Of a stretch of DNA of 64,000 bases, positions 62,423-64,000 are shown piece by piece. Source of the stretch: Nonomuraea coxensis DSM 45129 (GTDB taxonomy: Bacteria > Actinomycetota > Actinomycetes > Streptosporangiales > Streptosporangiaceae); the NCBI RefSeq assembly GCF_019397265.1, contig NZ_CP068985.1, forward strand, positions 6,786,001-6,850,000. Reading direction: 5' to 3'. A model generated the notes under the pieces. The model did no database searches. It was not told the origin of the DNA and worked only from the letters and a program-made list of their open reading frames with translations. The stretch's first letter is position 1; each line of letters opens with the position of its first letter. The position numbers and the translations under genes are program-made.

Positions 62423-62540
62423 TCCGGCGGTGACCTACTCTCCCACACCCTCCCGAGTGCAGTACCATCGGCGCAGAGAAGCTTAACTTCCGGGTTCGGA
62501 ATGTAACCGGGTGTTTCCTTCCCGCCATAACCGCCGTAAC
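62423..62540 (-). rRNA. rrf: 5S ribosomal RNA
   Basis: About 117 bases on the minus strand, from GTTACGGCGGTTATGGCGGG to GGTCACCGCCGG. The conserved CCGAACCCGGAAGTTAAGC and GGGAGAGTAGG elements are present. Ends are placed from helix I pairing and could shift by one or two bases. Confidence 0.95.
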
Positions 62541-62625
62541 CCTCCGAAACACACAAACACAAACGTGCCTGCTGCCTCAGAATTGCCTAGTGGACGCGAG
62601 CAAAAACTTCAAGAAAGTATGCTTT

Positions 62626-64000
<1,375 letters not shown>

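Overview
The window is very GC-rich DNA from a filamentous actinobacterium. Gene content fits Streptosporangiaceae (Nonomuraea-like): GTG/TTG starts are common, GGAGG-type ribosome sites precede many starts, and the linked blocks rodA-mrdA-mreDCB-ndk and rne-rplU-rpmA-obgE-proBA-nadD-rsfS are typical of the class. The genus is my inference from protein flavour; no search was run.

Region 1 (1-18.2 kb) is a pentose/furanose sugar locus, almost all on the minus strand. A ChvE/MmsA/MmsB-type sugar ABC importer is followed by a LacI regulator and araB-araD-araA, all tightly spaced with ATGA/TTGA overlaps. A second importer of the YtfQ-YtfR-YtfT-YjfF (galactofuranose) type follows, then a second, closely related LacI regulator. 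Six palindromic sites close to TGTTARCGCTAACA lie at the promoters or starts of the locus, so the two regulators probably share one regulon. On the plus strand a secreted GH51 arabinofuranosidase gene carries two of these sites. It is dead: it lacks most of its catalytic domain and is split by a tnpB-only IS200/IS605-type element.

Region 2 (18.2-36 kb) is a mosaic of accessory and housekeeping genes: a phosphodiesterase, two DUF4236 proteins, a HhH-GPD Fe-S glycosylase, an AlaX-like editing hydrolase beside tRNA-Ala, an MFS exporter, a TudS/DUF523 protein, a Dyp peroxidase, a NhaA-thioredoxin fusion, a WYL regulator, a secreted esterase with a CBM2, a second identical tRNA-Ala, and a divergent HxlR/NAD(P)-reductase pair. 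Two gene remnants (TetR, SDR) are present.

Region 3 (36-62.3 kb) is core genome, nearly all minus strand: rsfS, nadD, proA, proB, obgE, rpmA, rplU, rne, two radical-SAM-associated genes, rodA, mrdA, mreD, mreC, mreB, ndk, a membrane protein, a DUF4233 gene and folC. A M48 protease and a repeat-rich membrane Ser/Thr kinase sit between nadD and proA. A small, probably overlooked 69-codon gene made of 11-residue repeats is overlapped on both sides (GTGA/GTGA) between mreC and mreD. Region 4 (62.4-64 kb) is the 3' part of a ribosomal RNA operon (5S and the 3' part of 23S), directly upstream of folC.
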